From Candidatus Cloacimonadota bacterium (GTDB lineage Bacteria; Cloacimonadota; Cloacimonadia; Cloacimonadales; TCS61), in NCBI GenBank assembly GCA_030668345.1, contig DAOUUD010000073.1, forward strand, positions 1 through 8,250: a stretch of 8,250 nt of DNA. Reading direction: 5' to 3'. Of this stretch, positions 7,126-8,250 are shown piece after piece. A program made the position numbers and the translations under genes. Numbering within the stretch: position 1 is the stretch's first letter; each line of letters begins with the position of its first letter. The notes under the pieces are model-generated. The model was not told where the DNA came from and ran no database searches. It was given only the letters and a program-made list of their open reading frames with translations.

Positions 7126-7224
7126 ACGCAGATAAACGCAGATCAGATATGATAAAATATGAAATACATTTTAGAATTGTAAAAAATCATAGTAAATTAT
7201 AAAGAATCAGCGAAAATCAGCGTC
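7125..7224. repeat. 100-bp intergenic repeat-like element with inverted, internally duplicated ends
   Basis: The left end GACGCAGATAAACGCAGAT (7125-7143) contains two copies of ACGCAGAT spaced by AA. The right end ATCAGCGAAAATCAGCGTC (7206-7224), with the base before it, contains two copies of AATCAGCG spaced by AA. The reverse complement of the right end matches the left at 14 of 19 positions, all differences being A against T. Between the ends lie about 62 very AT-rich bases without an ORF. Removing the element would leave iorA with a TAA stop and about a 20-bp gap to iorB, consistent with insertion. I recall similar end motifs as scattered intergenic repeats in many bacterial genomes. No clear target duplication is visible. 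Confidence 0.6.
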
Positions 7225-7231
7225 AAAAAAT

Positions 7232-7238
7232 AAAGGAG
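7232..7238 (+). promoter_or_regulatory. Ribosome-binding site of iorB
   Basis: AAAGGAG lies six bases before the iorB ATG at 7245 and immediately downstream of the 100-bp repeat-like element, so the element leaves the translation signal intact. Confidence 0.75.
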
Positions 7239-7244
7239 AATATA

Positions 7245-7829
7245 ATGAAGAAAGATATAATTTTAGCAGGAGTTGGCGGACAGGGAATCCTTTCCATTGC
7301 TGCCATCATCGGATATGCTGCTATGGAAAATGGTTTGAATCTGAAGCAGGCTGAAGTACACGGTATGAGTCAGCGCGGGGGAGATGTGCAGTCTCACCTC
7401 AGGATTTCAGACAAGGAGATTTATTCCGACCTGATCCCGCAGGGTGGGGCAGACCTGATAATCTCGGTGGAACCAATGGAAGCTTTGCGTTATATGCCTT
7501 ACCTTTCTCAGAATGGCTGGTTTATCACCAATACCACACCTTTTGTAAATATACCCAATTATCCCGATACAGAAGAATTGATGAATGAAGTGAAGGCTAT
7601 TCCAAATCATGTGGCAATCAATGCAGACCAGATCGCTAAAGACATAGGTGCAAACCGTTCAATGAATATAGTAATGTTAGGCGCGGCTTCACTCTTTTTG
7701 GATATTCCTTACGAAAAGCTGGAAGAGGGTATCAAATTTGTTTTTGGACGAAAAGGTGAAGAGGTGCTGGATGCCAATCTGAAAGCTATGAAGGCCGGAA
7801 AGGATTTTGCAGAGGAAAATAAGATTTAA
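7245..7829 (+). CDS. iorB: Indolepyruvate ferredoxin oxidoreductase, beta subunit (pyruvate-ferredoxin oxidoreductase gamma-type domain)
   Basis: IorB is the small partner of IorA, carrying the gamma-type catalytic domain shared by 2-oxoacid:ferredoxin oxidoreductases. The 194-residue protein has the usual length. It shows the N-terminal nucleotide-fold motif GVGGQG (9-14), the family signature EVHGMSQRGGDVQSHLRI (37-54) and the later conserved NIVMLGA (141-147). No membrane segment or signal peptide is present, so it is cytosolic. It follows iorA in the same direction after a 119-bp gap, long for partner subunits, most of it taken up by a repeat-like element. The two genes are probably co-transcribed from 5436-5464 and end at the hairpin at 7842-7867. 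An arylacetate-CoA ligase gene, which I recall following this pair in some genomes, is absent here. Confidence 0.92.
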   Translation: MKKDIILAGVGGQGILSIAAIIGYAAMENGLNLKQAEVHGMSQRGGDVQSHLRISDKEIYSDLIPQGGADLIISVEPMEALRYMPYLSQNGWFITNTTPFVNIPNYPDTEELMNEVKAIPNHVAINADQIAKDIGANRSMNIVMLGAASLFLDIPYEKLEEGIKFVFGRKGEEVLDANLKAMKAGKDFAEENKI

Positions 7830-7833
7830 TCAT

Positions 7834-7876
7834 AAAAAAAACAGCCCATCCGGATTCGGGCGGGCTGGATTTTTTT
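7834..7876. terminator. Probable bidirectional Rho-independent terminator between iorB and the convergent gene
   Basis: The arms CAGCCC (7842-7847) and GGGCTG (7862-7867) pair perfectly. The inner stem continues after one A-C mismatch through a T-G wobble and three G:C pairs to a GATT loop. Eight A residues (7834-7841) precede the hairpin and seven T residues (7870-7876) follow it, so it has the terminator form on both strands. It sits 12 bp after the iorB stop and 13 bp from the stop of the minus-strand gene, as expected for a shared convergent terminator. Confidence 0.85.
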
Positions 7877-7880
7877 CTCT

Positions 7881-8250
7881 TTATTTCAACAGCAAACATT
7901 TCCTAACTGATTCTGATTTACCATTTACATTCAATTTGTAGAAATAGATACCGGAAGAGACCGGTTGATTATTGTCATCCGTACCGTTCCAGATAACTGA
8001 ATATTTTATTTCCCCTCGTACTTCTACAAGCTCAGCATGACACAAGCTCGGGGAAAGATCTTTCACTTTTTGTCCTTTCAGATTGTAAATTATCAATTCG
8101 GTGTTTTTCTCGGTGTTCTCGGTGGTGAATCTTATTGTAGTTTCTGGATTAAACGGGTTAGGGTAATTCTGCAAAGATAATTGCATAATTTCCGGTAAAA
8201 TAGTATTGTCTATACCTACGGATATATTTTCGCCAATCCAGACACCATCC
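7881..8250 (-). CDS. C-terminal fragment of an exported protein with FlgD-like / type IX-type sorting domain (5' end outside window)
   Basis: The frame is open from the window edge to a TAA at 7881-7883, giving 122 visible residues; the internal methionine at 8186 is unlikely to be the start. After a short linker (DGVWIGENISVGIDNTILPE) comes SLQNYPNPFNPETTIRF, the hallmark of C-terminal sorting domains. Then come LIIYNLKGQKVKDL, SVIWNGTDDNNQPVSSGIYFYKL and the basic end ESVRKCLLLK. Such domains direct secretion and surface attachment through a type IX-like route in FCB bacteria; the functional part of the protein lies upstream and cannot be named. Between KGQKVKDL and SVIWNG the protein has an unusually long stretch, SPSLCHAELVEVRGE, that looks encoded by an inserted repeat. 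The gene converges on iorB and shares its terminator. Confidence 0.85.
   Translation of the reverse strand, partial: DGVWIGENISVGIDNTILPEIMQLSLQNYPNPFNPETTIRFTTENTEKNTELIIYNLKGQKVKDLSPSLCHAELVEVRGEIKYSVIWNGTDDNNQPVSSGIYFYKLNVNGKSESVRKCLLLK
8012..8053 (-). repeat. 42-bp repeat-like insertion, in frame within the sorting domain
   Basis: On the minus strand this segment starts CCCCGAGCTTGTGTCATGCT and ends AGTACGAGGGG. CCCC/GGGG bound it, and GAGCTTGT occurs twice 16 bases apart (plus-strand 8026-8033 and 8042-8049). It is 42 bases, a multiple of three, and encodes most of SPSLCHAELVEVRGE. The core resembles an interspersed repeat whose translation (CHAELVEA-like) I recall from many bacterial genomes. 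Its presence at a loop position of the sorting domain suggests a tolerated in-frame insertion. Confidence 0.5.

Noticed and set aside
7126..7222. CRISPR-like repeats between iorA and iorB
   Set aside because: The repeat units are only 8 bp and paired at both ends in inverted orientation; there are no regular spacers and no cas genes.
7881..8186. Complete 101-residue small protein starting at 8186
   Set aside because: The same frame continues without a stop to the window edge, and the methionine sits inside the sorting-domain linker, so this is the end of a larger gene.

Overview
The window looks like a chromosomal segment of a Gram-negative, probably anaerobic bacterium of the FCB group. Candidatus Cloacimonadota or a close relative is my best guess. 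The clues are the right-hand gene, whose C-terminus carries an asparagine/proline-rich motif (NYPNPFNP) of the FlgD-like / type IX sorting type, the ferredoxin-domain-free indolepyruvate oxidoreductase pair, and the AT-leaning base composition. This assignment rests on recalled family patterns, not on a search.

Left block (1-5392, all on the minus strand, read right to left): tilS (tRNA-Ile lysidine synthetase), hpt (hypoxanthine phosphoribosyltransferase), ftsH (membrane AAA+ zinc protease), hslV (threonine peptidase) and hslU (its AAA+ unfoldase, cut by the window edge just before Walker B). Gaps are 41, -1, 22 and -1 bp. Both hpt/ftsH and hslV/hslU share a single A in a TAATG stop-start junction, so this is almost certainly one operon. 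It joins the widely conserved tilS-hpt-ftsH cluster to the HslVU protease, placing two ATP-dependent proteolytic machines behind translation-accuracy and purine-salvage genes.

Middle (5393-5535): a short divergent control region. It holds an imperfect inverted repeat, TTGATACA/TGTGTCAA, with promoter-like elements on both strands. Ribosome-binding sites move both neighbouring starts downstream of the longest-ORF choice (tilS to 5392, iorA to 5536).

Right block (5536-7829, plus strand): iorA and iorB encode a two-subunit thiamine-diphosphate-dependent 2-oxoacid:ferredoxin oxidoreductase of the indolepyruvate type, which converts arylpyruvates from aromatic amino-acid catabolism to aryl-acetyl-CoA. 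The alpha subunit lacks the usual C-terminal 2[4Fe-4S] domain. The two genes are separated by a 100-bp repeat-like element with inverted, internally duplicated ends. A hairpin flanked by an A tract and a T tract (7834-7876) lies between iorB and the convergent gene on the minus strand.

Right edge (7881-8250, minus strand): the C-terminal end of a probably large exported protein. Its sorting domain appears to carry a 42-bp repeat unit inserted in frame. I found no tRNA, rRNA, CRISPR array, transposase or integrase, and no gene-free stretch above 300 bp. The core genes are ordinary. The most unusual signals are the two repeat-derived insertions near the right side, one between iorA and iorB and one inside a coding region.
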